A stretch of DNA of 64,000 bases from Hyphomicrobiales bacterium. Lineage in GTDB: Bacteria > Pseudomonadota > Alphaproteobacteria > Rhizobiales > Rhizobiaceae. Below, one piece after another: positions 1-9,122 of the stretch (position 1 is its first letter; every line of letters starts with the position of its first letter). The stretch lies in NCBI GenBank assembly GCA_900471925.1, contig UCGV01000017.1, positions 124,001 to 188,000 of the forward strand. Reading direction: 5' to 3'. A model generated the notes under the pieces. The model did no database searches and was not told the DNA's origin. It worked only from the letters and a program-made list of their open reading frames with translations. The translations under genes were made by a program, and so were the position numbers.

Positions 1-1665
1 GCATTCCGTCACTCGCCTTCTCACCGCGTCCGGAACCGTCAGCGGGTCGCGCTCGTAGAGGGCGCCTCCATCTGGGAAACGGGCGGCCAGATCGATGAAA
101 ACGCGGGGTCCGGTCGTTCCATAGGTATGGCGCCGGCGGATCGCATCAAAGATGCCGTGCCGGGTGTTCTCGCCGGTCACGAAGCATGTCAGGCCACCAT
201 AGGCTCCGAATACTGAGGCACCCGGAAAGCTCGCGCCGGGACGCCCTTTGTGGTCGTCGCTGTTGCAGACGAGACCTGCACGACGACGCAGCGGGAACCC
301 GTCCGTCAGGATCCACTCGAACGTGCCCCACGCCGAATGGACCTCGACGGCGGCCTGCAGCGAAGGATCGTAGTCGTAGAAGATGTTGGCGTAACGGCCA
401 CCGACATGGGCGTACATCACTGCCTCGGTGGGCTCCTCATGAAGCTTCCGGTAGAGCGTGGTCAGATCATGGGCGTCATTGGCCTCGTCGCTGCGATCGG
501 GGACAAGCGCATGGGAGCAGCGGTATATCTGCGCGCCTTCTTGACGATAGAACACGTTGTGATCGCCGCCCACAGCCGTATTGCCCGACCATTCATAACC
601 CGGCAGGACGGTGAACCTCCCCGGCTCGTCAGCTGCAGCCGTCAGCTTGTTGAGATGGCTCCAGAACGTCTGGTTGATCTGGAAATCGTTTGCCTGATGG
701 CTGGTGACATCCAGAAAGGCCTTGTTACGGGCAAAATCGAGATAGTACTCCATCGAGTTGTTGCCGATCGTCTCGCCAGTCTGGGCGTGCAGATCCCCCC
801 AGAAATGCGCTTCGTCCGTTTTACGGATGACCAACGGTCCGGAGGTGATCACATCGCCGCTCCCATCGGTGAGGGTCACGATCAAGGTTCCCTCGTCCCT
901 GCATTTCAGGTTTTCGATGACGAGCGCGCCGTCTTCCGGATTGAAGTCGATCGTATCCGGCAATCCGTCGACCGGCAGCGTGGCCGAAACATGGAAAATG
1001 CGGGCGCCTTGGGGCGTGGGATTGCCCCATATATCCTCCGCCTTGATACCGAGGCGAAATTCCTCGCCAGGTCTACGAAGTGTTGGCAGAATGGCGAGAT
1101 GTCGGTGCGCTGGGCCGCCGACGACCGTGATCGACATCTGGTTGTCCGGCAGGGGAACGAAGACCCCCGTGGCCTGCACGTCCGTAAAGACGCGAAAAAT
1201 CCGGCCGATATCTGCAAATGTCGCCATCTGCACGCCTGGAGAGCCGCCGCTCGTATCACCGATGACGATCTCGATCGTTTCCCCGGGCTTCAAATATCCG
1301 CCCTGCTGAAAGATCGTCAGTGTCTCGCCCCATGGGCGTTGTCCGCCTCTGCGATCGTATTTGAGCTCCAGCCGTCCTTCGCCCGAGCTTTTCGCGGTCA
1401 CGTAATTAGGCGCCAGGCGATTGGTGGTCTGCAGAAAGCCGGCATCCGAGATGTTTCGAAACGCGATGCGGATCGCCCCTGTATCATCGAGACCCAACTT
1501 TCCGGTGGTGTAACGTACCCGGAAAGTCTGAAAGCTTCGAACCTCGACGACCGCAGGCCCTTCTAGAGACGCCTTGCCGTACAGAGCGGGGTCGGAACCC
1601 GGCGTGGTCGTCCACCGAGCCTCGCCGATCATCTCCGGAGCCACTGGTCCGAATGTCTTCGTCAT
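1..1665 (-). CDS. DUF3604 family protein, PHP-like metal-dependent hydrolase (3' end missing)
   Basis: The minus strand is open without a stop from an ATG at 1665 to the left edge (555 codons), so the C-terminus lies outside the window. An AGGAGA ribosome site stands 5-6 bases before the start. About 300 residues of beta-rich N-terminal region precede a DUF3604 core with the motif HFWGDLHAQTGE. Later come GYEWSG, AHVGG, VEVHSAWGTFEW and NSDDHKGRPG, which supply the His/Asp/Glu residues expected for a PHP-like metal site. Substrates of this family are mostly unknown. The gene diverges from a GntR regulator, and a palindrome at 1760-1775 lies in its promoter region, so it probably belongs to the regulon of the downstream amino-compound genes. 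Family assignment is good; the reaction is unknown. Confidence 0.82.
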   Translation of the reverse strand, partial: MTKTFGPVAPEMIGEARWTTTPGSDPALYGKASLEGPAVVEVRSFQTFRVRYTTGKLGLDDTGAIRIAFRNISDAGFLQTTNRLAPNYVTAKSSGEGRLELKYDRRGGQRPWGETLTIFQQGGYLKPGETIEIVIGDTSGGSPGVQMATFADIGRIFRVFTDVQATGVFVPLPDNQMSITVVGGPAHRHLAILPTLRRPGEEFRLGIKAEDIWGNPTPQGARIFHVSATLPVDGLPDTIDFNPEDGALVIENLKCRDEGTLIVTLTDGSGDVITSGPLVIRKTDEAHFWGDLHAQTGETIGNNSMEYYLDFARNKAFLDVTSHQANDFQINQTFWSHLNKLTAAADEPGRFTVLPGYEWSGNTAVGGDHNVFYRQEGAQIYRCSHALVPDRSDEANDAHDLTTLYRKLHEEPTEAVMYAHVGGRYANIFYDYDPSLQAAVEVHSAWGTFEWILTDGFPLRRRAGLVCNSDDHKGRPGASFPGASVFGAYGGLTCFVTGENTRHGIFDAIRRRHTYGTTGPRVFIDLAARFPDGGALYERDPLTVPDAVRRRVTEC

Positions 1666-1759
1666 CGCGTTCTCCTAAACTGAGGACCAAGCGTCGTGAT
1701 AAGGATGAGTGCTGCATGATTTTGCAGAGGGCGGTGCGCCCGATCAACGGGTTAAAGCT

Positions 1760-1775
1760 AAAACTATATAGTATT
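1760..1775. promoter_or_regulatory. Candidate GntR operator, palindrome AAAACTATATAGTATT
   Basis: This 16-bp near-palindrome differs by one base from the perfect palindrome AAAACTATATAGTTTT at 4550-4565. It lies between the divergent DUF3604 and GntR genes, with a TTGACA on the minus strand (1784-1779) just beside it. The shape fits the AT-rich inverted repeats bound by HutC/UTRA-type GntR proteins. Binding by the adjacent regulator is inferred from position and repetition. Confidence 0.6.
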
Positions 1776-1907
1776 GGCTGTCAAGCCGCTTGTTGCGGCC
1801 TCCTCGTCGGGTTAGTACGATGAGGAATTGAGTTGATCCAGCAGGCCTAGACGGTGCAAGACCTTGACAGAGGCGATGCCATGTTTCCTTTTTCGTAAGG
1901 TCAAATG

Positions 1908-2678
1908 ATGAAGTCCACACCGGCAGCAACGCCCCTTGTTAAGGCATTGCGCGAGCGATTTTCGAGAGAAATGGAGGTAGAAAATTCGACCAAGAGGAGT
2001 GCCTTGCGCATTGCTCTCGTCGGAGCCATCCGTGACGGCGTTCTCAAACCGCAGGAGCGTCTGCCGTCCGAGATCGAGCTGGCGGACGATATCGGCGTAA
2101 GCCTGGGCACGATGCAGAGTGCGCTCGGACAGCTTCGGGACATGGGCCTCATTCACCGACGCCGTGGCGATGGTACGCGGGTGGCGGATACCGACCAGAT
2201 CGATCCGTCGGTATGGCATTTTCGGTTTCGAATGCGCCAAAGCGGCAAGCCTCTGAGGCTGCTTCATCAGGAGGTGGAACTGACCACCACCGATTCGCGT
2301 GGTCCATGGACCGAGCATTTGGGCGAACTCGCCCGGTATACAGTCATCAGGCGATCGATTGTCGGGACGGATTCAACTCCGATAGGCTCGCGGATGTATC
2401 TCGACGATGCACTCGTCTCGCCAACAAGGCTTAATCCGCGCGAGTTGCAATCGGCGAACATGCGCATGGTTCTGGAGCGGCGACTGGGCATCATCTCCTC
2501 GCAAACCACGCACGAGGCCGTTGTGGTGTCCCTAGACGCCGGCACGGCAGCACAATTTGGCATGATCGCTGGACAGCAATGTTTCGAGATCCACGCCAGA
2601 ACCATGACCAGTGCCGGAAAACCGTTCTACTATCAGGAAATCTTCGTTCCGATTGATGCGGTTTCGCTGATCTTCTGA
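1908..2678 (+). CDS. GntR family transcriptional regulator, HutC/UTRA subfamily
   Basis: A winged helix-turn-helix domain occupies roughly residues 25-95 (IRDGVLKPQERLPSEIELAD, then GVSLGTMQSALGQLRDMGLI, then the wing RRRGDGTRV). A UTRA ligand domain follows to the end (…GKPFYYQEIFVPIDAVSLIF), typical of HutC-like GntR proteins that sense small metabolites. Two adjacent ATGs exist (1905 and 1908). TAAGG at 1896-1900 is spaced better for 1908. The gene diverges from the DUF3604 gene and lies upstream of a catabolic/ABC set that carries the same palindrome. It is the likely repressor of both units. Confidence 0.88.
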   Translation: MKSTPAATPLVKALRERFSREMEVENSTKRSALRIALVGAIRDGVLKPQERLPSEIELADDIGVSLGTMQSALGQLRDMGLIHRRRGDGTRVADTDQIDPSVWHFRFRMRQSGKPLRLLHQEVELTTTDSRGPWTEHLGELARYTVIRRSIVGTDSTPIGSRMYLDDALVSPTRLNPRELQSANMRMVLERRLGIISSQTTHEAVVVSLDAGTAAQFGMIAGQQCFEIHARTMTSAGKPFYYQEIFVPIDAVSLIF

Positions 2679-2712
2679 GATCGTTGCTAAAAGGCTTTCT
2701 ACCGATAGAGCG

Positions 2713-3216
2713 TCAGCCCAGCTCACCGTGATCCAGCGCCGCGATCTGTTTGGTTGAAAGCGAGGTTGGCTCGCTGTGGCTCCGATCGAATGCAGTCGAC
2801 AGGACGATGATCGAACGGATCCGCTCGACACCCGATATTTCGCCGATGCCTTCCAGGACTGGCTGCATATCTTCGAGATGGGCGACGCGGACCCGGCAGA
2901 CAAGCTCGAACTCGCCGCTGACAACCTGGCAAAGCACGATTTCCGGGAATTCGCGCAACTGTTCCGTTACAGCCTTCATTCTACGGTTCGATATCGAAAG
3001 CAGAACGACGGATTCAGCGTAGAGATCAAATGGATCGCGTCGCAGGACGAGCGAGTAGCCTGCGATTGTGCCATTTCGCTCCAAGCGCGTGATGCGCTCC
3101 TGGACAGTCGTCCGGGCAATGCCGAGCTTTCGTGAGAGTGCTGCAACGGATTCCCTTGCGTTCGACTGCAGTAGCGACAGGAGGCGTCGATCGGTGGCAT
3201 TGATATCTGTGGTCAT
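2713..3216 (-). CDS. Lrp/AsnC family transcriptional regulator
   Basis: This 167-residue protein has the full Lrp layout. An N-terminal helix-turn-helix (DRRLLSLLQSNARESVAALSRKLGIARTTVQERITRLERNG) is followed by an AsnC/RAM effector domain (VLCQVVSGEFELVCRVRVAHLEDMQPVLEGI). Lrp-type proteins usually sense amino acids. It diverges from the deacylase gene at 3422 across a 205-bp AT-richer promoter region. This arrangement resembles DoeX next to DoeB in ectoine catabolism, but ectoine hydrolase (DoeA) is absent, so ectoine is not assumed. Probably controls the divergent gene. Confidence 0.9.
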   Translation of the reverse strand: MTTDINATDRRLLSLLQSNARESVAALSRKLGIARTTVQERITRLERNGTIAGYSLVLRRDPFDLYAESVVLLSISNRRMKAVTEQLREFPEIVLCQVVSGEFELVCRVRVAHLEDMQPVLEGIGEISGVERIRSIIVLSTAFDRSHSEPTSLSTKQIAALDHGELG

Positions 3217-3421
3217 CTAAGTCTCACGAAATCGGCCAAGGTGCGTTGCGCGGATTGTCGACAGTCACTGCCGGCGCTTCAAACTTACATCGTAACGACA
3301 GAATATTACCTATGAAATCCGTCATATCGCCGGCTTTCGTTCAATTTCAGTCATAATGCCACTTCCAGCCGGAGCAAACGAGTGATTTCCTGTTCGCACT
3401 TCAACGCGGAGGTCATGCGCC

Positions 3422-4489
3422 TTGACTGACACCCTATTTGGTCTGACTGATGCTCTCCCGACGAGCGGCAAGCATATGGGCTTTGTTAAGATACCCTACG
3501 CTTCCAACCGGTCGTCCTATGGCATTCTGCCTGTCCCGCTTTCGATCGTCGGAGGTGGGCCAGGTCCAACAGTGCTTCTGCTCGCCGGTGTGGCCGGGGA
3601 TGAAATAGATGCGCAGATCGCGGTTGGCGAAATCCTGCGTTCGCTGGAGCCGGAAGCGATGAAAGGCCGTGTCATTGCGATGCCGATGGCCAATTTTCCG
3701 GCCGCGCAGGTGGGCACGCGCTTATCGCCTCTCGATGGGCTGAGCCTGAACAAGTCTTTTCCGGGAGATGTCTTCGGGCCGCCTACAAGCGTCATTGCCG
3801 ATTACATCGAACGACAGCTGATGCCGGTTTCGGAGATCGTGATCGATCTTCACAGCGTTGGACGGACAATGAACTATCTGTCTTGCGTGACCATGATCGA
3901 CGACGCCGATCCCGACGTCCAGATGCGCCGCCTTGCCGTCGCCAAGGCATTTGGAGGCGAAAACATCCTGCGTTTTCGCAGCTTTGATTACCGTAGTACA
4001 TCCGGCGCGGCCCGCAGAAATGGCGCGACGCGTATCGGAACGGAAAACTCTGGCGAGCACACGGTTGCGACATTCGTTTCCGGCGTTCTCCGGGTGCTTG
4101 CCTGGGCCGGCATCACCGAGGCAGGCCCGGAACCCGACTCTGCAAATCTCCTGCTGACGCATCGTGAAGAGGATTTCGTTTACGCTCTGTCCGACGGCAT
4201 TTTCCGACCGATCGCCCGCCCGGGCGACAGAGTGGTGCAGGGTGGGCTTGCTGGTGAAATCCACGATGTCACAAGGCCGTTGGCCGACCCGGTCACGGTA
4301 AACTTCTCCGCAGACGGCATCGTCGTGTGTACACGCAGTGCCGGTCAGGTCGTTCGCGGCGACTGTCTCATGCATCTTGCGACCGAGGGCTCAAAAGAGG
4401 CGGTAGCAGAGCTCGCCGCGGCTTCCACCATTCACTGGCTTGAGACGCGCGGAGAACGGATCAGCAAGCGTCGCCGAGCGAAGCGATAA
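3422..4489 (+). CDS. Succinylglutamate desuccinylase/aspartoacylase-like (M14 family) protein with altered zinc motif
   Basis: The start is a TTG at 3422, preceded 9 bases upstream by GGAGG (3408-3412); the nearby ATG at 3415 reaches a stop after four codons. The 355 residues follow the AstE/AspA fold, with VLLLAGVAGDEIDAQ near residue 55, LNKSFPGD near 108 and IVIDLHSVG near 140. Active members carry H-G-x-E in the first motif. Here the His position is Ala (GVAGDE), although the Glu and the second His (DLHS) remain. It is closest in style to DoeB-like N-acyl deacetylases. Either the metal site is remodelled or the protein is not a normal hydrolase. It diverges from an Lrp gene and precedes the cyclodeaminase unit. 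Confidence 0.8.
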   Translation: MTDTLFGLTDALPTSGKHMGFVKIPYASNRSSYGILPVPLSIVGGGPGPTVLLLAGVAGDEIDAQIAVGEILRSLEPEAMKGRVIAMPMANFPAAQVGTRLSPLDGLSLNKSFPGDVFGPPTSVIADYIERQLMPVSEIVIDLHSVGRTMNYLSCVTMIDDADPDVQMRRLAVAKAFGGENILRFRSFDYRSTSGAARRNGATRIGTENSGEHTVATFVSGVLRVLAWAGITEAGPEPDSANLLLTHREEDFVYALSDGIFRPIARPGDRVVQGGLAGEIHDVTRPLADPVTVNFSADGIVVCTRSAGQVVRGDCLMHLATEGSKEAVAELAAASTIHWLETRGERISKRRRAKR

Positions 4490-4536
4490 TTTTTTCAGGA
4501 ACTTAGCGGAATTGGCTTTGTCTCGGAGAAACCATG

Positions 4537-4565
4537 TTGACATCAGCACAAAACTATATAGTTTT
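4537..4565 (+). promoter_or_regulatory. Promoter with perfect 16-bp operator palindrome
   Basis: TTGACA at 4537-4542 can serve as a -35 box. It is followed after 7 bases by the perfect palindrome AAAACTATATAGTTTT (4550-4565), which covers the expected -10 area. A bound regulator would block RNA polymerase. The same sequence with one mismatch is at 1760-1775 next to the UTRA-GntR gene, so repression by that protein is likely. The promoter would serve the cyclodeaminase and following genes. Confidence 0.65.
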
Positions 4566-4678
4566 AGATCTAAGCAAGCGGTATCGTTCTCCAAAAACAG
4601 GATACCACTCGGTTGAGCGTCATGCCGCCGAAGCCGATTTTGCAACATCCCCATTCACGCTTCGAAAAGGACAAATCC

Positions 4679-5644
4679 GTGCATTCAGGGATCCGTTATC
4701 TCACGGCGGCCGATATCGACGTCTTGCGACCCAGCGCTGCGCAAGCCACTGACGCGATCGATAGGTTCTACCGAATTCATGCTGAAGGCCGGGTGCATCT
4801 GCAGCCGAAGCTGACGCTGGACATCGCGCCGGACCGCTTTTTTCAGTCGTTGTGCTGCGCTGTTTCCGAACCCGCTTATGCCATCTGCAAATGGATAGGC
4901 GTCTTTTACGGCAATCAGCGAGTGGGCTTGCCGAACATCAACGGGAGCGCGATCCTAAGCGATGCTTCGACCGGCGCGCCGCTAGCGATACTTGGCGGAG
5001 CCGCCCTGACGGCAATCCGGACGGCAGCGACGTCGCTTTCCGCCGCCAAGCAGCTTGCCCGCCGCGATGCTAGGGTGATCGGTTTCATCGGTACCGGCAT
5101 TCAGGCACGCTCGCATCTGGAGTTGTTTTCGCAGACATTCACCCAGCTGGGAGAGGTGCGCATCCTATCCAGTCATCCCGGCTTCGAGAGCCTGGAGAAA
5201 CGAGCTGGCGAACTTGGCCTGCGATGCGTGCTCAGTCAGGACCCGCGTGTAGTCGTCGAGGCATCTGATATAGTTATAACCAGCGTGCCGGGGACCGTTT
5301 CGGGCCCGTTCCTAGACGCCCGATGGTTGCCGCCCGGCGCCTTTGTCGGCTCAGTGGATCTAGGACGCAGCTGGAAGCTCGATACCATGTCCAGCTTTGA
5401 TTTTCTGGCTACTGACGACCGCGAAAACAGCATGGACCAACAGTCGCATGGCATAATGCCTGCTGTCGGGGGCTTTCGTGTCGATCTCGCTGAACTGGTA
5501 AGTGGGCGCCAGCCCGGCCGCGTGGACGAGAAGCAGCGGCTAGCATTCATCTTCCCCGGATTCTCACTTTCGGACCTTGCAATTGCGGCGCTTCTTTACG
5601 AGGCCGCGCGCGATCGCGATGTCGGAACGGAAATGGCGTTCTAA
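4679..5644 (+). CDS. Ornithine cyclodeaminase/mu-crystallin family protein
   Basis: The protein follows the OCD/mu-crystallin family: substrate residues near the start (IRYLTAADI), a Rossmann nucleotide site (VIGFIGTGIQARSHLELF), and VITSVPGTVSG. Members convert ornithine to proline, reduce cyclic ketimines such as pyrroline-2-carboxylate, or form N-alkyl amino acids. I chose the GTG at 4679 because AAAAGGA stands 7 bases before it and the protein then begins close to the usual family N-terminus. A TTG at 4613 and an ATG at 4622 are in frame upstream. It follows the operator-bearing promoter and precedes RidA and a semialdehyde dehydrogenase, which fits amino-acid catabolism through imines. 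Confidence 0.87.
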   Translation: MHSGIRYLTAADIDVLRPSAAQATDAIDRFYRIHAEGRVHLQPKLTLDIAPDRFFQSLCCAVSEPAYAICKWIGVFYGNQRVGLPNINGSAILSDASTGAPLAILGGAALTAIRTAATSLSAAKQLARRDARVIGFIGTGIQARSHLELFSQTFTQLGEVRILSSHPGFESLEKRAGELGLRCVLSQDPRVVVEASDIVITSVPGTVSGPFLDARWLPPGAFVGSVDLGRSWKLDTMSSFDFLATDDRENSMDQQSHGIMPAVGGFRVDLAELVSGRQPGRVDEKQRLAFIFPGFSLSDLAIAALLYEAARDRDVGTEMAF

Positions 5645-5806
5645 CATCGGCTACATTGGCGACGGAACGGCGTTGCCTGCTGGATATCAGACATTCGCGG
5701 ACCGTCTCCGCGCGATGGACCGTGCCGCGACATCAAGAGTATCGAATGTCTCAAGTGACGAGGCAGACTGAAGGCGCGCAGCGCCAAAATTCCAGAGGAG
5801 TATATT

Positions 5807-6151
5807 ATGATCAAGCGTATCAACACCGGAGAACTGGTTAGCCAGGCCGTGATCCATAACAACACCGTTTATGTCAGCGGACTGACCGCTCCCGACAAGA
5901 CGCAAGACGTCGAGGGGCAGGCGCGCCAGATCTTTGGGCGGATCGATCAGGTTCTGCAGGCGACCGGCTCCGATAAGGCGAGGATCCTTACCGCGACGAT
6001 CTGGCTGGCCGATTTCGGCACGCGCGCCACTGTCAACGACATCTGGAAGGCTTGGCTCCCAAAGGAGGTTTTGCCGGCACGAGCTGCCGTCGAGGCGGAA
6101 CTGGGGGAAAATGTCCTGATCGAGGTCATGGTTCAAGCGGCTTGCGATTGA
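5807..6151 (+). CDS. RidA family enamine/imine deaminase
   Basis: At 114 residues it has the usual length and motifs of the RidA/YjgF/UK114 family: INTGELVSQAVIHNNTVYVSGLT, the subunit interface stretch, and the conserved Arg in LPARAAVEAEL that binds the carboxylate. RidA proteins hydrolyse reactive enamines or imines, so a copy beside an ornithine-cyclodeaminase-like enzyme is functionally sensible. A good ribosome site (GAGGAG) precedes the ATG. The 162 bases between the cyclodeaminase and this gene show no other gene. Confidence 0.9.
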   Translation: MIKRINTGELVSQAVIHNNTVYVSGLTAPDKTQDVEGQARQIFGRIDQVLQATGSDKARILTATIWLADFGTRATVNDIWKAWLPKEVLPARAAVEAELGENVLIEVMVQAACD

Positions 6152-6185
6152 GCGCGGCAAACGATTCAAACGATCGGAGAGCGAC

Positions 6186-7829
6186 ATGTCGTTGCCATTC
6201 CTTCATGAAAACCGGATGCAGGTTTTGCCCCCGGTCACAAACGAACCTGTTCTAGACTACGGGTCGAATTCGCCGGAACGCGAACGCATGCTGCGCGCCT
6301 TGGACGACATGCGGTCCAATCCCGTGGAAATGCCGCTGATCATTGACGGCAAGGCGGTGAGGACGGGGCGCCTGGACCCTGCTGTCATTCCGCATGAGCA
6401 TCGAAGCAGTCTGGGGCAGGCGCACATCGCCGGCGCAGCGGAAGTCGAACAGGCCATCAGCGCTGCAAATCGAGCTCATAAGGACTGGTCGCGATGGCCC
6501 TGGGCCGAGCGGGCCGCGATCTTCTTACGGGCCGCGGACCTGCTGTCGGAAAAATGGCGATATATTCTCAACGCCGCCACCATGCTCGGTCAATCCAAGA
6601 CGGTTCATCAGGCAGAGATCGATTCCGCAGCCGAGATGATCGACTTCTGGCGGTTCAACTGCCATTTCATGCAGCGGATTTATGCGGACCAGCCGATTTC
6701 CACATCGAATGTCTGGAACCACGTCGACTATCGTCCACTCGAAGGTTTCGTGCTTGCTGTCAGCCCGTTCAATTTCACGTCTATAGCCGGCAATCTGCCG
6801 ACTGCACCGGCTCTGATGGGCAACACGGTGCTGTGGAAGCCATCGACGACGGCAAAGCCCGCTGCGCACTTCATCATGGCGCTGCTTCAGGAGGCGGGCC
6901 TGCCGGACGGCGTTATCAATTTGGTTTATGGCGATGGCGCGCAGGTCGCCCAGCAGGCGCTGTCTGACAGGGCGTTCGCTGGCCTGCACTTCACGGGATC
7001 CACCCATGTTTTCAATGGCTTGTTACGGCAGGTCGGCGAGAATGCGGGAAAGTATCGCAGCCATCCGCGCATTGTGGGAGAGACAGGCGGAAAGAACTTC
7101 GTCATCGTTCATGCCGGTGCCGATATCGAGGCGGCCGCGACAGCCATCGTCCGTGGCGGTTATGAATATCAGGGACAGAAATGTTCCGCAGCGTCCCGGA
7201 TCTACGTCGCAGAATCTGTGTGGCCGAAACTTCGCGAAAGCCTTTGTGACAGGATAAACACGATCAGCGTTGGGCCGGTGACGGAATTCCGCCACTTCAT
7301 GGGCGCGGTGATCGACGAGCGGGCATGGGCCAAGCATGACGGCGCAATCGAACACGCCCGGCAGTCAGGCACCGACAGGATCGTTGTGGGCGGCAAAACT
7401 GACAAGTCCGAGGGTTATTTTGTCCATCCGACCTTGATCCAGACCGATGACGCCCGATCGAGACTGATGACCGATGAATTTTTCGGTCCCATCGTCGGAT
7501 GTAAGACCTATCCCGACGAGAGGTTCGACGAACTCCTCCAACTGATCGATGATACGAGCGAGTATGCCTTGACTGGGTCCATCTTCGCGACGGATCGCGC
7601 CATCATCGGCGAAGCCATCAACACCCTCCGTAACGCTGCCGGAAACTTCTATGTGAACGATAAGCCGACCGGTGCGGTTGTAGGACAGCAGCCGTTCGGC
7701 GGCGGACGGGCATCCGGCACAAACGACAAGGCAGGCTCGATCTTAAACCTGACGCGTTGGACGACGCCACGGTCCATCAAGGAAACGTTCAACGCACCGG
7801 TCGACTATCGCTATCCATACATGCTTTGA
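6186..7829 (+). CDS. Delta-1-pyrroline-5-carboxylate (L-glutamate gamma-semialdehyde) dehydrogenase-like protein
   Basis: This 547-residue aldehyde dehydrogenase resembles the stand-alone P5C dehydrogenases. It has the N-terminal extension, AVSPFNFTSIAGNLPTAPALMGNTV, the FTGST nucleotide motif, the Glu in GETGGKN and the catalytic Cys in YQGQKCSAASR. These enzymes oxidise glutamate gamma-semialdehyde to glutamate with NAD. It sits 34 bases after RidA in the same operon. Together with the cyclodeaminase it suggests a route from an ornithine/proline-like compound to glutamate. The exact aldehyde is inferred. Confidence 0.88.
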   Translation: MSLPFLHENRMQVLPPVTNEPVLDYGSNSPERERMLRALDDMRSNPVEMPLIIDGKAVRTGRLDPAVIPHEHRSSLGQAHIAGAAEVEQAISAANRAHKDWSRWPWAERAAIFLRAADLLSEKWRYILNAATMLGQSKTVHQAEIDSAAEMIDFWRFNCHFMQRIYADQPISTSNVWNHVDYRPLEGFVLAVSPFNFTSIAGNLPTAPALMGNTVLWKPSTTAKPAAHFIMALLQEAGLPDGVINLVYGDGAQVAQQALSDRAFAGLHFTGSTHVFNGLLRQVGENAGKYRSHPRIVGETGGKNFVIVHAGADIEAAATAIVRGGYEYQGQKCSAASRIYVAESVWPKLRESLCDRINTISVGPVTEFRHFMGAVIDERAWAKHDGAIEHARQSGTDRIVVGGKTDKSEGYFVHPTLIQTDDARSRLMTDEFFGPIVGCKTYPDERFDELLQLIDDTSEYALTGSIFATDRAIIGEAINTLRNAAGNFYVNDKPTGAVVGQQPFGGGRASGTNDKAGSILNLTRWTTPRSIKETFNAPVDYRYPYML

Positions 7830-8046
7830 ACGCGGTCCGTCGCCTGCTTCGTCATTATGACGGAACGATTTGCCGAAACGACGGAAACGGACCTAAACCG
7901 GGCGAATTCCGCTGTAGCATTCTAGTTTGACAGGAGAGATCATCGGCCGGTCCAGTAAGGCAGCAGATCAATAGCAGCCAATGGACACTTAGCCTGCACG
8001 TGAATTCGATCGCATGCAAAGCTCGAAGATAAAAGGGGACTACCAT

Positions 8047-9096
8047 ATGTCTAAATTCTCATTCACGCGCCGTACGGTTCTGACCAGTCTGGCAGGCGCT
8101 GCGGTTCTTGCTAGCCCTGCATATATCCGTCCGGGCTGGGCGCAAGGGAAGCGGATCGTTGTCGCAAACTTCGGCGGCGCCGCGCGCAACGCCAAGCGAA
8201 AGGCCCTGTACGACCCCTTCACGAAGGCAACGGGTATCGAGGTCATTCACGGCGAGGGCCCTGACATCGCCAAGATGAAGGTCCAGGTCGAGAGCAAGGA
8301 TGTCGAGTGGGACATAATCGACATGAATGATGCCTGGGTGCAGGCGGCGGGTAGAATGGGCCTGCTGGAAAAGGTCGACGAGAAGATCGTCAACCGGGAA
8401 GGGTGCATCCCTCTGGCCAGAAACGAGTTTGCGTGCGGCGGCAATGTTTACGCTGGCGGGATTGCTTTTCCGACCGAACGACTAAATGGCAATGTTCCAA
8501 GAAACTGGGCAGATTTCTGGGACGTCAAACGCGTCCCGGGCCGTCGCGGACTGCGCAATAGAATTACCGACAATCTTGAAATCGCGCTTATGGCGGACGG
8601 CGTTCCGGCCTCTCAGATCTATCCCTGCGATATCGAGCGTGCGTTCAAGGCGCTGGATCGGATCAAGCCGCATGTGTCTCACTGGATCGCTCAACCGACA
8701 CAAACCGTCACGCTGATTCAACAGAACGAGACAGACTTTACCTTCACCTACACGACCCGTGTGAAGGATTTGCAGGCGGCCGGCGTGCCGATCGACTATT
8801 CGTTCAAGCAGAATATTCTCGGCATCGGTTTCTCCGGTGCCGTTAAAGGAACGAAAAACCGCGATGCGGCGATGCAGTTCCTAGATTTCATGATGAAGCG
8901 GGACCGGCAGGTGGAGCTTGCAAACCTGACCGGCGATGCGCCAACCTATACCGACGCTCTTTCGCAGGTCAGCCCCGACGTGCGCAAGTGGCTTCCGAAT
9001 ACCAGCGATCCGGACAACCTTTTCACTAACGGCGCATGGTGGGATGGGCATATTGACGAACTCACGGTCCGTTTCAAGGAATGGCTGTTGACCTGA
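8047..9096 (+). CDS. ABC transporter substrate-binding protein, PotD/spermidine-putrescine type, Tat signal
   Basis: The ATG at 8047 follows AAGGGGA. An upstream in-frame ATG at 8014 would only bury the signal. Residues 1-35 form a Tat-like signal: TRRTVLT, a hydrophobic core, then a GWAQG cleavage region. The mature part (RIVVANFGGAARNAKRKAL…) matches family-1 PotD-like binding proteins, which carry polyamines, opines or related amines. The two permeases and ATPase that complete the importer follow directly. Substrate unknown. Context points to an amine or acylated amino acid handled by the upstream enzymes. Confidence 0.9.
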   Translation: MSKFSFTRRTVLTSLAGAAVLASPAYIRPGWAQGKRIVVANFGGAARNAKRKALYDPFTKATGIEVIHGEGPDIAKMKVQVESKDVEWDIIDMNDAWVQAAGRMGLLEKVDEKIVNREGCIPLARNEFACGGNVYAGGIAFPTERLNGNVPRNWADFWDVKRVPGRRGLRNRITDNLEIALMADGVPASQIYPCDIERAFKALDRIKPHVSHWIAQPTQTVTLIQQNETDFTFTYTTRVKDLQAAGVPIDYSFKQNILGIGFSGAVKGTKNRDAAMQFLDFMMKRDRQVELANLTGDAPTYTDALSQVSPDVRKWLPNTSDPDNLFTNGAWWDGHIDELTVRFKEWLLT

Positions 9097-9122
9097 AGTC
9101 CTGCTTACCAGCCAAATGGACT

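Noticed and set aside
250..1566. A 438-codon plus-strand frame
   Set aside because: It lies opposite the DUF3604 gene, whose minus-strand translation shows clear family motifs over the same bases. The plus frame has no recognisable domain.
2713..4489. Reading the Lrp/deacylase pair as ectoine catabolism (doeX-doeB)
   Set aside because: Ectoine hydrolase is absent, the deacylase lacks the first metal His, and the nearby importer is PotABCD-like rather than EhuABCD-like.
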